Shown piece by piece: positions 39,326-48,104 of a stretch of DNA of 64,000 nt. The DNA comes from JAWXBA01 sp048499805 (lineage in GTDB: Bacteria; Gemmatimonadota; Gemmatimonadetes; Gemmatimonadales; GWC2-71-9): NCBI GenBank assembly GCA_048499805.1, contig JASNZF010000002.1, forward strand, positions 62,001-126,000, read 5' to 3'. The notes beneath the pieces were generated by a model that saw only the letters and a list, made by a program, of their open reading frames with translations, had not been told where the DNA came from and did not search any database. Position 1 is the stretch's first letter. Each line of letters starts with the position of its first letter. The position numbers and the translations under genes are program-made.

Positions 39326-41077
39326 TCAGCGACGCTTCCGGAGCAGCTTCCGGACCCACCCGCCACCCCGCTGCTGCTGGTCGTTCCGGAGGCTGCGGTT
39401 CATGGCCTGGAGGAATTCCCCGGCGGTGGGATACCGGGCGTCCACGTTGGCACTGAGGGCCCGGGCCAGGACCCGGGCGAACTCGGGGCCGAGGTCCGCC
39501 CGGTGCTGTCGCAGGTCCGGCAGCATGTCGGTGGCCTGCCGGGCGAGCACCTGTTCCGGAGTGGAGCCGGCGAAGGGTGAGGTGCCGATCAGCGCAAAGA
39601 CCGCCACGGCGGCGAGGCTGTAGAGGTCGGAGCGCTGGTCCACCTGCTCCCCGAGCAGCTGCTCGGGGCTGGCGAACTGCGGGGTCCCGCTCTGGCTCGT
39701 GGCGCCGCCCCACTTCCCCTGGCCGAGCAGGGCGAGGGCCAGGCCGAAGTCGGTGATCCGGAGGCTGCCATCGCGCCGCTCCAGGAGCATGTTCTCCGGC
39801 TTGACGTCCCGGTGCACCAGCCCGGCGGCATGGGCGTTGGCCAGCGCGTCGAGCCCCTCGCGGAGCAGGCGCACCACGCGGTCCAGCGGCAGCGGACCGT
39901 CGCGCTCCACCAGCTGGGCCAGATTCGGTCCCTCGACCAGCTCCATGGTGTACCAGATCAGTCCGGAGCGGCCACCGATGTCATAGATGTCCACGATGTT
40001 CGGGTGGTGGAGGCGTGCGGCCAGCTGGGCCTCCCGGCGGAACCGCTCGACCACCGCGGCGTCGCTGGTCAGCAGGGGGTGGAGGACCTTCAGCGCCACC
40101 ATCCGCTCAAGGTGGAGGTCGCGCACCCGGTAGACCCGCCCGAAGCCGCCGCTGCCGAGCGGGCCGAAGAGCTCGTAGTCGTCGCCGAGGGCGCGCCGCA
40201 GCCGCAGCTCCCAGACGCCGGTCGTCTCGCTCTCCACCCGGGTTGGGCTCGGGCCGGCGCTGAATCCCGGGAAGTGCTCGCTGCCGGCCACGGAGGTGAA
40301 CTCCTCCAGCATTTCCCCGGCGGTGAGGAAGCGGCGCGCCGGGTCGGCGTCGAGGGCGCGGAGCAGGATCCGCTCCACCATGCGCGGGGTCGTCGCCCGG
40401 AGCGCGGTGGGCTTGACGACCTGCGCGGGGTCCTCGGGGGGCGCCACGCCGGTGAGGGCGAAGTAGAGGATCGCGGAGGCGGTGAAGACGTCGCTGGCCG
40501 GGTCCCCCGGCTCCCCGTGGCGCACTTCGGGCGCCATGAACGGCAGCATTCCCGCCAGCTCATCCGGCGGGATGGTCGGCAGCACATAGCTGCAGAAGCG
40601 GAGGTCGGTGAGGGTGGCCCGCCCGCCCGCGCTGACCAGCAGTGATCCGGGGACCATCCGGCGGATGATGATACCGGCGGCATGGGCATGTTCGAGGGCG
40701 CCCAGCAGGTCCCGGGCGATCGAATGGACCGCCGGGATCGGGCGCGGCCCCCGCTGGACCGCCTCCTGGAGGCCCTCGCCGTCAATCCAATTCCCGATCC
40801 GGAAGGCGAGTTCGTCGATCAGGCCCACGTCATAGACATGCCGGATGGCGGGGTGGTCCAGCTGGGCGAGCGCCTCCGCCTCGCGCAGGAACCACTGCCG
40901 GAGCGAGTCGGTGCTGTAGATGTTGAGTCGGAGGCTGACGGCCCGGTTGAGCAGGGCATCGGTGGCGCGGAAGAGGACCCGCTCGGGGGAGGCGGCCACG
41001 AGCCGCTCCAGGCGATAGCGGTGCCCGAGGGCGGCCTCGGTCCGGGCAAAGAGCTGGACGGCGTCCTTGGTGATCAT
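39326..41077 (-). CDS. Pseudokinase-kinase tandem Ser/Thr protein kinase
   Basis: This 583-residue protein has no membrane segment. The C-terminal half (about 295-560) is a complete Hanks-type kinase: GSGGFGRVYRVRD (Gly loop), MVALKVLHPL (Lys), GLVHRDVKPENMLLE (catalytic loop), ITDFGLALAL (DFG), PQFASPEQLLGEQ. The N-terminal half (about 15-265) has the same fold order but lacks every catalytic residue. The Gly loop reads LVAASPERVLF, the Lys strand AVSLRLN, the catalytic loop IIIRRMVPGSLLV, and DFG is replaced by LRF; only FMAPEVRHG is kept. It therefore looks like a regulatory pseudokinase fused to an active kinase. The GAF-GGDEF gene upstream ends 14 bases before it, so the two are probably cotranscribed. 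Confidence 0.88.
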   Translation of the reverse strand: MITKDAVQLFARTEAALGHRYRLERLVAASPERVLFRATDALLNRAVSLRLNIYSTDSLRQWFLREAEALAQLDHPAIRHVYDVGLIDELAFRIGNWIDGEGLQEAVQRGPRPIPAVHSIARDLLGALEHAHAAGIIIRRMVPGSLLVSAGGRATLTDLRFCSYVLPTIPPDELAGMLPFMAPEVRHGEPGDPASDVFTASAILYFALTGVAPPEDPAQVVKPTALRATTPRMVERILLRALDADPARRFLTAGEMLEEFTSVAGSEHFPGFSAGPSPTRVESETTGVWELRLRRALGDDYELFGPLGSGGFGRVYRVRDLHLERMVALKVLHPLLTSDAAVVERFRREAQLAARLHHPNIVDIYDIGGRSGLIWYTMELVEGPNLAQLVERDGPLPLDRVVRLLREGLDALANAHAAGLVHRDVKPENMLLERRDGSLRITDFGLALALLGQGKWGGATSQSGTPQFASPEQLLGEQVDQRSDLYSLAAVAVFALIGTSPFAGSTPEQVLARQATDMLPDLRQHRADLGPEFARVLARALSANVDARYPTAGEFLQAMNRSLRNDQQQRGGGWVRKLLRKRR

Positions 41078-41091
41078 GTCGACCTGCGGCC

Positions 41092-42432
41092 TCAGGCGTC
41101 GGGCGCCACCTCGGCGCCATCCCGGCCGTCGCGCTTGGCCGCATACAGCGCCGCGTCGGCTGCTGCCAGGAGTGCTGCCGGGGTGGTGCCATGCCGGGGC
41201 GCCTCGGCGATCCCGATGCTCATCGTGGCCGAGCCGAACTCGGGGTGCTCCCCGGCCAGCCGGGCCATGGCCGACTGGACCCGGGCGATGAACACCATGG
41301 CCTCGGGGGCGGAGGTCATCGGCAGGATGACCACGAATTCATCGCCACCGAGGCGGCCGACCACGTCCATGGTGCGGACCTGCCGGGTGAGCAGCTGGGC
41401 GACCATGGTGAGGAAGCGATCGCCCGCGGCGTGCCCGAGGGTGTCATTGATCACCTTGAACCGGTCCAGGTCGATCATCGCGATGGTGGTGCGCACCTGG
41501 TGGCGGGAGCTCCGCGAGATCTCCGCCGAGAGCCGCTCCTCGAGCGCGCGACGGTTGAGCAGCCCGGTCAGCTCGTCGGTCGTCGCGGCGTTGTGCAGGC
41601 GCTCCACCAGCTCGGCGTTCTTCAGGGCGATGGCCGCCGCGAACGACAGGGTGCTCGCCAGCTCACGCTCGCTCTTCCCGTAGGGCGTCTCGTTCATCCG
41701 GGGGCCCAGGACCAGGAACGCCATCCGCTCGCCACCGACGTCCAGCGGCACGACCAGCTCCGCGGAGGCCGGGATCAGGCTCCGGAGTGCCACGTCCTCG
41801 GCGGTGCTCACCTGGCTGCCGGCGGGGAGGGCGGCGTCGAAGCGCTCCCGGTCGATCGGGACCGGGGAGTCCTGGGTGTTCAGCGCCCGGAACCGCAGCG
41901 GGAGGTAGCGATCGCCCCGGACCCGGTAGAGGCAGGCCCACCAGGCGAAGAAGACCTCGGCCATGAAGTCGAGGACCAGGATCTCGGATTCCTCGGTGCT
42001 GTGGACCGAGGAGAGCAGGCGGGCCACCTGGCGCAGCGCCCGGAGCTGGAAGACGGCATCGTCCAGCTCGCCTTGCCGGGACAGCAGGACACTGCGCAGC
42101 TCGATGGTGACGCTGAGGCTCAACGCCAGGGCCAGCGCCGCCGGACGGATGGTGGCTGCCTGCTCCGGCGTGGTGAAGACCACCAGGTCGGTCTGCCCGC
42201 TGGTGCACCGGGCGATCTCCTCGACGCTCTCCGGGCGCTCCGCCGGCCCGATCGCGCGCACCGGCACCTCGCCGTTCTGGATCTCCAGCCAGATGGCGTC
42301 GGAGTGGAACTCCTGGACCAGCGCGTCGCGACACCGCTCGAAGAGCTCGGAGTCGGTGCGGGCCTGGCGGCAGGCGATCGCGAAGGCGGAAGTGAGGTTG
42401 CCCTTGCTCGGTTCGAGCGGGGTGAGAGCCAT
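41092..42432 (-). CDS. Diguanylate cyclase with GAF-like sensor
   Basis: This is a 446-residue cytoplasmic protein. The N-terminal part (about 15-275) looks like one or two GAF-like sensor modules (LPLRFRALNTQDSPVPI, AELVVPLDVGGERMAFLVLG). The C-terminal GGDEF domain has ATTDELTGLLNRRALEERL, MIDLDRFKVINDTLGHAAGD and the intact active site RLGGDEFVVILP. It should make cyclic di-GMP from two GTP. No RxxD inhibitory site is obvious in the expected place. ATG 42432 was chosen as the first start after the low-complexity region shared with queE. It lies in an operon with the tandem kinase. Confidence 0.88.
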   Translation of the reverse strand: MALTPLEPSKGNLTSAFAIACRQARTDSELFERCRDALVQEFHSDAIWLEIQNGEVPVRAIGPAERPESVEEIARCTSGQTDLVVFTTPEQAATIRPAALALALSLSVTIELRSVLLSRQGELDDAVFQLRALRQVARLLSSVHSTEESEILVLDFMAEVFFAWWACLYRVRGDRYLPLRFRALNTQDSPVPIDRERFDAALPAGSQVSTAEDVALRSLIPASAELVVPLDVGGERMAFLVLGPRMNETPYGKSERELASTLSFAAAIALKNAELVERLHNAATTDELTGLLNRRALEERLSAEISRSSRHQVRTTIAMIDLDRFKVINDTLGHAAGDRFLTMVAQLLTRQVRTMDVVGRLGGDEFVVILPMTSAPEAMVFIARVQSAMARLAGEHPEFGSATMSIGIAEAPRHGTTPAALLAAADAALYAAKRDGRDGAEVAPDA

Positions 42433-42469
42433 CCCCAAACCTAAGTCGGTCGCCCCTTTCAAGGGAGCC

Positions 42470-43099
42470 TTACGGAAGGCCAAGGAGCTTGTGGGTCTGG
42501 AGGGAAAGGCGCCAGGTGGGCTGGGCAAGGCAGTAGAGCACCGCCAGCCGGGTATTCTCGGCGAGGTCCGGTCCATCCATCGGCTGGAGCAGGAAGTGCT
42601 CGAAGCCGAGCCCCAGGAAATCCGCCGGGTCGCTGCCGGCCTGCGGAAAGACCAGCTTCAACTCGTCGCCCGAGGTCAGCACCAGGGGGGCTCCCGCCTT
42701 CGGGCTGACGCAGATCCAGTCCAGGCCTTCCGGGGCGGGCTGGGTGCCGTTGGTTTCCACGGCCACCTCGAATCCCTCCTCGTGGAAAGCCTCGACCAGG
42801 GCGGCGTCGAGCTGCAGCAGGGGCTCTCCACCCGTGCAGACGACCAGGGGGGCGCCGTCGGCGTCGGGCCAGAGGGCGGCGGCGGCGGCGGCGAGCTCCC
42901 CGGCCGAGCGGAACTTGCCGCCTCCCGGGCCATCGACGCCGACGAAGTCGGTGTCGCAGAACTGGCAGGTGGCCGAGGCGCGATCCGCCTCGTGGCCCGT
43001 CCAGAGATTGCAGCCCGCAAACCGGCAGAACACCGCCGGCCGGCCGGCCTGCATGCCTTCGCCCTGCAGGGTGAAGAAGAGTTCCTTGACGGCGTACAT
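42470..43099 (-). CDS. queE: 7-carboxy-7-deazaguanine synthase
   Basis: This is a 209-residue radical-SAM enzyme. The cluster cysteines lie in CRFAGCNLWTGHEADRAS and the following TCQFCDTDFVG, an extended spacing typical of one QueE group. GEPLLQLD binds SAM. It makes 7-carboxy-7-deazaguanine on the route to preQ0 and queuosine. ATG 43099 (YAVKELFFTLQGEG) is preferred over a GTG at 43126, because family members start at this point. It lies 48 bases after queC. Confidence 0.92.
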   Translation of the reverse strand: MYAVKELFFTLQGEGMQAGRPAVFCRFAGCNLWTGHEADRASATCQFCDTDFVGVDGPGGGKFRSAGELAAAAAALWPDADGAPLVVCTGGEPLLQLDAALVEAFHEEGFEVAVETNGTQPAPEGLDWICVSPKAGAPLVLTSGDELKLVFPQAGSDPADFLGLGFEHFLLQPMDGPDLAENTRLAVLYCLAQPTWRLSLQTHKLLGLP

Positions 43100-43147
43100 G
43101 CCGAAGAATAACGGGGAGGTGCCCACGGGGACGAAGCCCGGTCGCGC

Positions 43148-43840
43148 CTAGGCGGCGTACGGCGCCGGGTCGGGAATCCCGGCCTCGGCGAATCCCTTCA
43201 GCCGCAGGCGGCAGGAGTCGCAGCGGCCACAGGCACGGCCCGCGGGATCGGGATCATAGCAGCTCCGGGTGATGGCAAAGTCCACCCCGAGCTCCCGTCC
43301 GCGCTGGATGATCTGGGCCTTGCTGAGGGAGAGCAGCGGCGCATGGATCCGCACCGGTCTGCCACCTTTGGTCGCGGAGCGGGTGGCGAGGTTGGCGAGC
43401 GCCTCGAAGGCGGCGAGGAACTCCGGGCGGCAGTCCGGATACCCGCTGTAGTCGACGGCGTTCACGCCGATGAACAGGTCGCTCGCGCCGAGCACCTCCG
43501 CCCACCCCAGCGCATAGGCCAGGAAGATGGTGTTGCGGGCGGGCACGTAGGTGATGGGGATGGCGCCGGCGTGTTCCGGATCGGGTCGGTCCTTGGGGAC
43601 GGGGAGGTCCGCTGTCAGGGCACTGCCCCCGAACGCCCGCAGGTCCACGTCGGCCACGGCGTGCTCCGCCACCCCCATCGCCTCTGCCACCATCCGCGCC
43701 GCCTCGAGCTCGATCGCGTGTCGCTGCCCGTAGCGGAAGCTGAGGGCATGCACGGCGAACCCCTCGGCCCGGGCGATGGCCAGGGTCGTGGCCGAGTCGA
43801 GTCCCCCGCTGAGCAGGACCACCGCCGGGGCTGCGCTCAC
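43148..43840 (-). CDS. queC: 7-cyano-7-deazaguanine (preQ0) synthase
   Basis: This is a 230-residue enzyme. The ATP PP-loop is VVLLSGGLDSATTLAIARAE, and the zinc cysteines are CYDPDPAGRACGRCDSCRLR. It converts the queE product to preQ0 with ATP and ammonia. Its ATG overlaps the stop of the epimerase gene (ATGA). No queD is seen in the window; queF is 9 kb downstream on the same strand orientation. Confidence 0.95.
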   Translation of the reverse strand: MSAAPAVVLLSGGLDSATTLAIARAEGFAVHALSFRYGQRHAIELEAARMVAEAMGVAEHAVADVDLRAFGGSALTADLPVPKDRPDPEHAGAIPITYVPARNTIFLAYALGWAEVLGASDLFIGVNAVDYSGYPDCRPEFLAAFEALANLATRSATKGGRPVRIHAPLLSLSKAQIIQRGRELGVDFAITRSCYDPDPAGRACGRCDSCRLRLKGFAEAGIPDPAPYAA

Positions 43841-44745
43841 GGCGCCGGCTCCGCCGGCCGGAGCATCCCCTCAAGGGCCGGGACCAGCGTGGGAGAGGCG
43901 AACCGGTGGCCGGCGGTGACCAGACGGGCCGGGATGCACCGCTGGCTGGCGAGCAGCAGCTCCTGGCCCAAGTCGCCGAGGACCAGCCGCAGGAGCGGGG
44001 CCGGGGCAACCCAGGGGGCCGGCCGCCCCACTGCGCCGCCCAGCGCCGCCGTGAACTCGGCGTTGCGCACCGGTTCCGGGCTGACGGCATTGATCGGCCC
44101 GGCCAGGGAGTGATCTTCGAGCAACCGGGCGAACACGCCGACTGCGTCGTCCAGCGTGATCCAGCTGACCCACTGGCGGCCGTCGCCGAGCCGGGCGCCA
44201 AGGCAGAACCGGAACAGCGGCAGCAACGGTCCGAGCATGCCCCCGGCCGGGTCGAGGAGGATGCCGAGGCGGGGCAGGGCCACCCGGATGCCCGCCTCGG
44301 CCGCGGGCCGGGTGGCGCCTTCCCAGGCCTGGCCGACCTCGGCCAGGAAACCCTGGCCGGCGGTGCTCTCCTCGGTGAGCGCCTCGTCCCCCCGGTCCCC
44401 GTAGATCCCGACCGCCGATGCATTGACGAAGACCGCAATCTCGTCCGGGCGGCGGGCGGCGGCCTCGGCCAGCAGGGTCGTCCCCGCCCGCCGGCTCTCG
44501 AGGATCCGGCGCCGTCGTGCGGCGGTCCAGGGGCCGCCGGCGATGCTCTCCCCGGCGAGGTTCACGATGGCGTCCACCCCATCGAGGGCGGTAGGGTCGA
44601 GTCGCCCCTCGGCCGGGTCCCAGGTCGGCGTTGCCGACCCGGCGGGCCCGCGGCGCAGGGGGACGACCAGATGCCCCGCGGTCTCGAGGTGCCGTGTGAG
44701 GGCGGTCCCGAGGAACCCGCTCGCGCCCGCGATCAGGATGCGCAT
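43837..44745 (-). CDS. TIGR01777-family NAD-dependent epimerase
   Basis: This is a 302-residue short-chain dehydrogenase-like protein. The Rossmann motif RILIAGASGFLGTALTRHLE opens it. Family motifs DAIVNLAGESIAGGPW, FVNASAVGIYGDRGDEALTE and PLFRFCLGARLGDGRQWVSW are those of the YfcH/TIGR01777 group of nucleotide-sugar epimerase-like proteins of unknown substrate. It sits eight bases after the M50 protease gene and overlaps queC. Confidence 0.88.
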   Translation of the reverse strand: MRILIAGASGFLGTALTRHLETAGHLVVPLRRGPAGSATPTWDPAEGRLDPTALDGVDAIVNLAGESIAGGPWTAARRRRILESRRAGTTLLAEAAARRPDEIAVFVNASAVGIYGDRGDEALTEESTAGQGFLAEVGQAWEGATRPAAEAGIRVALPRLGILLDPAGGMLGPLLPLFRFCLGARLGDGRQWVSWITLDDAVGVFARLLEDHSLAGPINAVSPEPVRNAEFTAALGGAVGRPAPWVAPAPLLRLVLGDLGQELLLASQRCIPARLVTAGHRFASPTLVPALEGMLRPAEPAP

Positions 44746-44752
44746 GCGCGGC

Positions 44753-45835
44753 TCAACTCGCGGCGGTGGCCCGGCGGACCAGGACGAGATCGGTGATGTT
44801 GTCGAGCGTCAGGAGGCCGGCGAGGGCACCGTCGGGGCCGACCACCGGCAGCGCCGACAGGCCGCTCCGCCGCAGGAGGTCGAGGGCCGCCTCGAAGGAC
44901 ATGTCCAGCGGCACCCGCGCCGGGACCGGCGCCATCGCGCTGGCCACGGTGGCGTCGGCGCCCTGCCGGCTGAGCCCCTGGATCAGGAGGTCGCGGGTCA
45001 GCAGGCCCTCCAGCCGACCGAGGTTGTCCACCACGGGAAAGTCCCGCTGCTCGCCGGCCAGGAGCGCATCGGCCGCGTCGCGCAGCGTGGCGTGGACCCG
45101 CAGGACGCGGAAGTCGGTCACCATCATCTGGGCGGCGCGGATGCCGCGGCCTGCCGCGCGCGATTCCACCGCGGCCGCCTCGGACTGCGCGGCGAGGAAG
45201 ATGAAGCCGGCGATGAGCACCAGGAACGGGTCATAGGCCAGCCCGAGCATCCCGAGGAGGATCGCAAAGCCCTGGCCGATCCGGGCCGCGATCCGGGTGC
45301 CCGCCACCATCCCCATCCGCTTGGCGAGGATGGCGCGCAGCACCCGCCCCCCGTCCATGGGGAAGGCGGGGATCAGGTTGAAGAGCAGCAGCGAGGTGTT
45401 GACGAGCAGGAGCCCGGTGAGCAGGGGCAGCCGGGCCAGGTCGAGTCCGGCCAGGGTAAGGGCGGTGCCGCCGATCCGGGTGATGATCCAGAGCACCAGC
45501 ACGATCAGCGCGGTCACGGCGGGGCCGGCGAGGGCGACGAACAGCTCCTGGCGGGGTTCGTCGGGCATCCGCTCGAGCCGGGCCAGGCCCCCGATCGGGC
45601 TGAGGATCACCTCGGGCGTCCGCACCCCGTAGCGGCGCGCCATGAGGATGTGGCCGAACTCATGGAGCAGGATGCAGAAGAAGATGGCCAGCAGGAACAC
45701 GGTGGCCTGGATCGCGGCCGCCGACCCCCCGGACTGGGCCGCCGTCCAGGCGTACCAGGCCACCAGGAGCAGGAAGGTGACGTGGATCTTGACCTGGGTG
45801 CCGCCAATGGTGCCGATCGTGAAGGACCAACGCAC
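44753..45835 (-). CDS. Site-2-protease family (M50) metalloprotease with CBS pair
   Basis: This is a 360-residue membrane protein. The zinc motif is FCILLHEFGHILMARRYG, and the second metal motif is FNLIPAFPMDGGRVLRAIL, both within membrane helices. Two CBS domains follow (VTDFRVLRVHATLRDAADAL and MAPVPARVPLDMSFEAALDL), which may sense adenine nucleotides. It cleaves membrane-embedded substrates, possibly anti-sigma factors. It is the first gene of the operon running into the epimerase, queC and queE. Confidence 0.9.
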   Translation of the reverse strand: MRWSFTIGTIGGTQVKIHVTFLLLVAWYAWTAAQSGGSAAAIQATVFLLAIFFCILLHEFGHILMARRYGVRTPEVILSPIGGLARLERMPDEPRQELFVALAGPAVTALIVLVLWIITRIGGTALTLAGLDLARLPLLTGLLLVNTSLLLFNLIPAFPMDGGRVLRAILAKRMGMVAGTRIAARIGQGFAILLGMLGLAYDPFLVLIAGFIFLAAQSEAAAVESRAAGRGIRAAQMMVTDFRVLRVHATLRDAADALLAGEQRDFPVVDNLGRLEGLLTRDLLIQGLSRQGADATVASAMAPVPARVPLDMSFEAALDLLRRSGLSALPVVGPDGALAGLLTLDNITDLVLVRRATAAS

Positions 45836-46027
45836 GCGTGGAGCTCTCCCGGGGGTGGCGAGGAACCGGGGCCGACCCGGGGTGCGGGCGGCCCACCGAA
45901 CCGGAGCATAGGCGGATCGCCGCCCGGACGCGACCCCCGGCGTGGTGCGGCAGCCGGGGGCTGCTGTCGCGCGGGCCCGCCGGGCATTACGTTTCCCACC
46001 CCCTCACTCCCCCAGCCGGAGCCTGCC

Positions 46028-47935
46028 ATCAGCGCGACGTGGACGATCAAGGACGCCGAGAAGCTCTACAACATGAAGGGCTGGGGCCTCGGCTTCTTCC
46101 GGATCAACGACAGCGGACACGTGACCGTCCATCCCGGTGGGACGGCGGCGGACGGGCTCGACCTCTACAAGCTGGCGCTCGACCTCAATGCGCAGGGAAT
46201 CGGGTTGCCGCTCCTGCTCCGGTTCAGCGACATCCTGCGGACCCGGATCGAGAACCTGGCCACCGACTTCGGCCGGGCGATCACCGAGTTCGGGTACGAG
46301 GCCGGCTACACCAGCGTGTACCCGATCAAGGTCAACCAGCAGCGGCACGTCATCGAGGAGATCGTCGAGTTCGGGCAGCCGTTCGGCGTCGGCCTGGAGT
46401 GCGGCAGCAAGGCCGAGCTCCAGGCGGTCCTCGGCCTCGTCGACCGGACCGACCACCTCATCGTCTGCAATGGCTACAAGGACGAGGAGTTCATGCGGCT
46501 GGCCCTGATGGGCCAGAAGCTGGGCCACCAGGTCTTCATCGTGGTGGAGCAGCTCAGCGAACTCGACATCCTCCTGCGGACCGCCGATGAGCTCCAGGTG
46601 ACCCCGTCGATGGGGGTCCGGATCAAGCTCGCCACCGAGGGCTTTGGCCGCTGGGCCAAGAGCGGCGGGGAGAAGTCCAAGTTCGGGCTCAGCGCCACCC
46701 ACCTCATGTTCCTGCTTGAGCGCCTGCGGGCCATGGGCCGCACCGACATCCTGAAGCTGATCCATTTCCACCTCGGCAGCCAGATCACCGACATCCGCTA
46801 CGTCAAGGCCGGGCTCGAGGAGATCGGGCGGTTCTACTCCGAGTTGCGGGGGATGGGGTTCGACATCAGCCACGTGGACGTCGGCGGCGGCCTCGGCGTG
46901 GACTACGACGGGTCGCGCACGACCCGGCCTGCAAGCATGAACTACACCACGCGGGAGTACGCCAACGACGTGGTCTACACCATCGGGACGGTGTGCCGCA
47001 ACGAGGGGCTCCCGATGCCGCACCTGATCTCCGAGTCGGGCCGGGCGCTCACCGCGCACCATTCCCTCCTCCTGATCAATGTCACCGACGTCGAGGCCCA
47101 GGACGCGCCCTCCGCGCCGCCGTTGCGCGAGGAGCCGCACGCCCTGCTGGTGGAGCTCAAGGAGAACCTCGAGACGATCTCGGCCGAGAAGGTGGACGAG
47201 GTCTTCCACGACGCGGTCTTCGCCAAGGAGCGGGCCCAGGAGCTCTTCGCCAGCGGGGTCTTCTCCCTCCGCGACAAGGCCGACGTGGAGATGTACTACC
47301 TGGTGACGATGAATGCGCTGCAGAAGTTCGTGCAGGAGGACAAGTCGGCCTATCCCGAGATCACCTCGCACCTCGAGGCCGTCCTGGTGGATCGGTACTT
47401 CTGCAACTTCTCGGTCTTCCAGTCCCTGCCCGACAACTGGGCCATCGAGCAGATCTTCCCCGTCATGCCGGTGCACCGGCTCGACCAGGAACCGACCCGG
47501 CGGGGCACCCTCCAGGACATCACCTGTGATTCCGACGGCGTCATCGACCGCTTCGCCGGTGGCCGCCGCGGCAAGCCCTGCCTCGAGCTCCATGCCGTCT
47601 CCGACGACCAGCCCTACATCCTGGGCATCTTCCTCACCGGCGCCTACCAGGAGATCCTCGGCGACCTCCACAACCTCTTCGGGGACACCAACGCCGTCCA
47701 CGTCCGCTTCCAGGGGACCGGCTACGAGGTGACCGACCTGGTCCGGGGCGACACGGTGACCGAGGTGCTCAACTACGTCCAGTTCAGCGCCTCCGACCTG
47801 CTCAGCACCTTCCGCCGGAAGGTGACCTCCGCGGCCAACATCACCCGCCAGGAGTCGAACCGGTTCATCGCCGAGTACGTGGCGGGGCTCGAGGGGTACA
47901 CCTACCTCGAGGAGGACCTGCCGGTCGAGCCGTGA
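46028..47935 (+). CDS. speA: Biosynthetic arginine decarboxylase, apparent ATC start
   Basis: This is a 635-residue fold-III decarboxylase. The pyridoxal lysine lies in GYTSVYPIKVNQQRHVIEEI, with HFHLGSQITDIRYVKAGL, VDVGGGLGVDYDGSRT, and the C-terminal CDSDGVIDRFAGG. It makes agmatine for polyamine synthesis. The frame has no ATG, GTG or TTG at the expected position. An ATC at 46028 (coding the family's usual start, SATWTIKDAEKLYN after Met) has GGAG six bases upstream and is the best start. The first ATG, at 46072, would remove 15 conserved residues. A sequencing error at one base is possible. Purine-rich repeats begin directly after the stop. Confidence 0.9.
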   Translation: MSATWTIKDAEKLYNMKGWGLGFFRINDSGHVTVHPGGTAADGLDLYKLALDLNAQGIGLPLLLRFSDILRTRIENLATDFGRAITEFGYEAGYTSVYPIKVNQQRHVIEEIVEFGQPFGVGLECGSKAELQAVLGLVDRTDHLIVCNGYKDEEFMRLALMGQKLGHQVFIVVEQLSELDILLRTADELQVTPSMGVRIKLATEGFGRWAKSGGEKSKFGLSATHLMFLLERLRAMGRTDILKLIHFHLGSQITDIRYVKAGLEEIGRFYSELRGMGFDISHVDVGGGLGVDYDGSRTTRPASMNYTTREYANDVVYTIGTVCRNEGLPMPHLISESGRALTAHHSLLLINVTDVEAQDAPSAPPLREEPHALLVELKENLETISAEKVDEVFHDAVFAKERAQELFASGVFSLRDKADVEMYYLVTMNALQKFVQEDKSAYPEITSHLEAVLVDRYFCNFSVFQSLPDNWAIEQIFPVMPVHRLDQEPTRRGTLQDITCDSDGVIDRFAGGRRGKPCLELHAVSDDQPYILGIFLTGAYQEILGDLHNLFGDTNAVHVRFQGTGYEVTDLVRGDTVTEVLNYVQFSASDLLSTFRRKVTSAANITRQESNRFIAEYVAGLEGYTYLEEDLPVEP

Positions 47936-48104
47936 GGGAAGGGAGAAGCGAGAAGGCAGAAGTGAGCAGGGAGCAGTGAACGGTGCGGAGGTGTCGGGAA
48001 GGACCGCAGCGACACAAGACGAGGGGGAGGCGGGCGTCCGGCGCCGCACTCCCCCTCGCTTCCTACTGTTTCCTGCTTGCTTCTCCCTTCCCGCTTCTCC
48101 CTGC
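47936..48104. repeat. Purine-rich inverted repeat between speA and gltA
   Basis: GGGAAGGGAGAAGC at 47936-47949, directly after the speA stop, is perfectly complementary to GCTTCTCCCTTCCC at 48079-48092, near the gltA stop. Around each arm are further degenerate GGGAGAAGC-like units. Both convergent genes therefore carry related purine-rich tails in their transcripts. Confidence 0.85.
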
